In this document: in pieces, positions 62,926-64,000 of the stretch
Layout of the letters: each line of letters opens with the position of its first letter
Position numbering within the stretch: position 1 is the stretch's first letter
Assembly: GCA_029953675.1 (NCBI GenBank)
Contig: JAMWBK010000010.1
Coordinates: 806,001-870,000, forward strand
Origin: Rhodosorus marinus
Taxonomy: Eukaryota; Rhodophyta; Stylonematophyceae; Stylonematales; Stylonemataceae
DNA length: 64,000 bases
Direction of reading: 5' to 3'
Position numbers and translations under genes: made by a program
Notes under the pieces: model-generated
The model's input: only the letters and a program-made list of their open reading frames with translations
The model's database searches: none
Told to the model about the DNA's origin: nothing

Positions 62926-63849
62926 GTGGTCTCTTTAACCTAGACCTCCTATTCAGAATATTGCTCCAACTTGAGTTTTTTTTGCTCGTGAGCACATGGG
63001 GTAACAAGTCTCTTGAGATATGACTACAGGGTTTTGAAGCTGCGTGGGGAAGCATGTCCAACACGTTGTATCTGCGTCCAAGTCACGAAAAACATGTTCC
63101 ATTGGATGATACCGTGTTGAGGTGCTTTTTCCATAATGCTTACTTCTCATCATGCCTCGACGAGCTAAAACTTTCATTCATGCTCGTAATCGATCGCTTG
63201 GTTTTTTAAAGCAGAAAGCAGCCTTGCCAGCATAACAGCTGCGAATCAGCGAAGCTGTTGCTGACGGGCGGACGAAATCTGCCCATAGGCGCTGTTGAGC
63301 CCTTTTTGTTTACCCTCTTGAGATTGCTTTGAGGACCAAGAAATCAAAGACGAACGATCTGAGCACATCAACCTAGGAAAGGAAGCGCTTTCACAGTCCT
63401 TAACTAGAAGGGAAGAATTTGTTTCCATGATATGAGCCCTTCCCGAAGTTGCTTTGCGACAAGGCGTCCATGAGCAATGGCTTGCGACTGTTGGGGTGAC
63501 CCGCTTGGTCAAGTTCCACGCAAGACGACTGGTTTGCTCAGCTCGGGAAAGGGTAGTGGTCTTGTTTTCAGAAGCCTATCAGCTTTCGCGTATATTCCAT
63601 CGTGAGCATTTGCAGCTACCCCGCCCCCAAGTGCAAAGAACTCGGGGCAAGAGTGCCATATACTAGGGCTCTTGAAGCATTAAAAATGTTCGAGACAAGG
63701 AGCTTGCGGCAGACGATTAGAAGCACACAGCTATCATGGACTTATTCGTGCGCGAGAATCGGGGCACTCTCCTTATAATTTGGAATCCTTATCTGGTTTA
63801 ATTACTGTACTTTTTCATTATTGACATTAGTAGCATTGTTAAAAAATAT
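62926..63849. other. Intergenic region
   Basis: 3' flank of the helicase and of the next minus-strand gene. Short ORFs (63454-63666 plus) have no signature. No gene supported. Confidence 0.35.
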
Positions 63850-64000
63850 TTAGAACAAGTTAGCCTCAATCCCCTTCTCCAAATACACAAAGTCCTCAAA
63901 GTGCTCGGCAGTGATCTTTAGCTCTTCCGTCAGCTGTGCAGTAGATGGCGAGGGAAGCAGCATCAACGTCTTCACAACGGCCTTAGGCAAATTCAGTTGA
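63850..64000 (-). CDS. 3' end of a minus-strand gene, partial
   Basis: The window ends inside an open minus-strand frame of 49 codons that stops at TAA (63850-63852). It reads LPKAVVKTLMLLPSPSTAQL then TEELKITAEHFEDFVYLEKG and ends EANLF. The composition is clearly protein-like: amphipathic, with acidic helices. Too little to assign a family. The rest lies beyond position 64000. Confidence 0.5.
   Translation of the reverse strand, partial: QLNLPKAVVKTLMLLPSPSTAQLTEELKITAEHFEDFVYLEKGIEANLF

Noticed and set aside
1-64000. tRNA, rRNA, snRNA genes or CRISPR arrays
   Set aside because: No B-box-like GGTTCGANTCC with a matching cloverleaf, no rRNA-like blocks and no regularly spaced identical repeats were found by reading; low-level misses are possible without a covariance-model search.

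Overview
This is a nuclear segment from an intron-rich, photosynthetic eukaryote. Almost every gene is broken by short GT-AG introns, mostly 60-200 bases. The genes are ordinary eukaryotic housekeeping genes: PP2A B subunit, ribosomal protein S3, an FG nucleoporin, a mitochondrial EF-Tu with its own presequence, and a calcium-dependent protein kinase (CDPK). A bifunctional-nuclease/UVR protein with a transit-like leader and a relative of plant 2-carboxyarabinitol-1-phosphatase point to a plastid-bearing lineage. I favour an alga, possibly a red alga, but nothing in the sequence names the species.

Layout. 0.4-4.8 kb holds one 1477-codon ORF with a Copia-type Gag domain and a C-terminal zinc knuckle. 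5.9-7.6 kb is mitochondrial EF-Tu. 8.1-9.5 kb (minus) is the bifunctional nuclease/UVR protein. 11.4-11.8 kb (minus) is a two-finger C2H2 protein. 14.9-17.2 kb (minus) is PP2A B, with a tandem repeat upstream. 18.8-20.3 kb (minus) is a PQ-loop membrane protein. 21.6-23.6 kb is a multi-module histidine phosphatase. 23.8-24.4 kb is a small membrane protein that may be MICOS-related. 26.1-26.6 kb is an SRPBCC protein. 26.9-27.7 kb (minus) is a small, probably mitochondrial protein of unknown function. 29.1-30.8 kb is an MFS transporter. 31.9-37.9 kb is a 12-exon SAP plus FG nucleoporin. 38.7-39.6 kb (minus) is RPS3. 42.1-43.0 kb is an alpha/beta hydrolase. 43.2-45.6 kb (minus) is the CDPK, with a perfect 36-bp palindrome in one intron. 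48.2-49.1 and 51.9-54.4 kb (both minus) are two secreted proteins sharing the same paired module, one of them fused to a trypsin-like protease. 57.0-58.8 kb (minus) is an unrecognised multi-exon gene. 59.8-62.9 kb is an SDE3/MOV10-type RNA helicase with a reading-frame break. The last 150 bases hold the 3' end of another minus-strand gene.

There is no operon logic. The clearest functional link is the pair of secreted module proteins at 48-54 kb. Several genes (EF-Tu, the 27-kb protein, perhaps the 24-kb one) are mitochondrial. Exon models were built by hand: each uses GT...AG sites that keep the reading phase and, where the family is known, join conserved blocks. Models without a recognised family are marked as less certain. 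No RNA genes or CRISPR arrays were seen.
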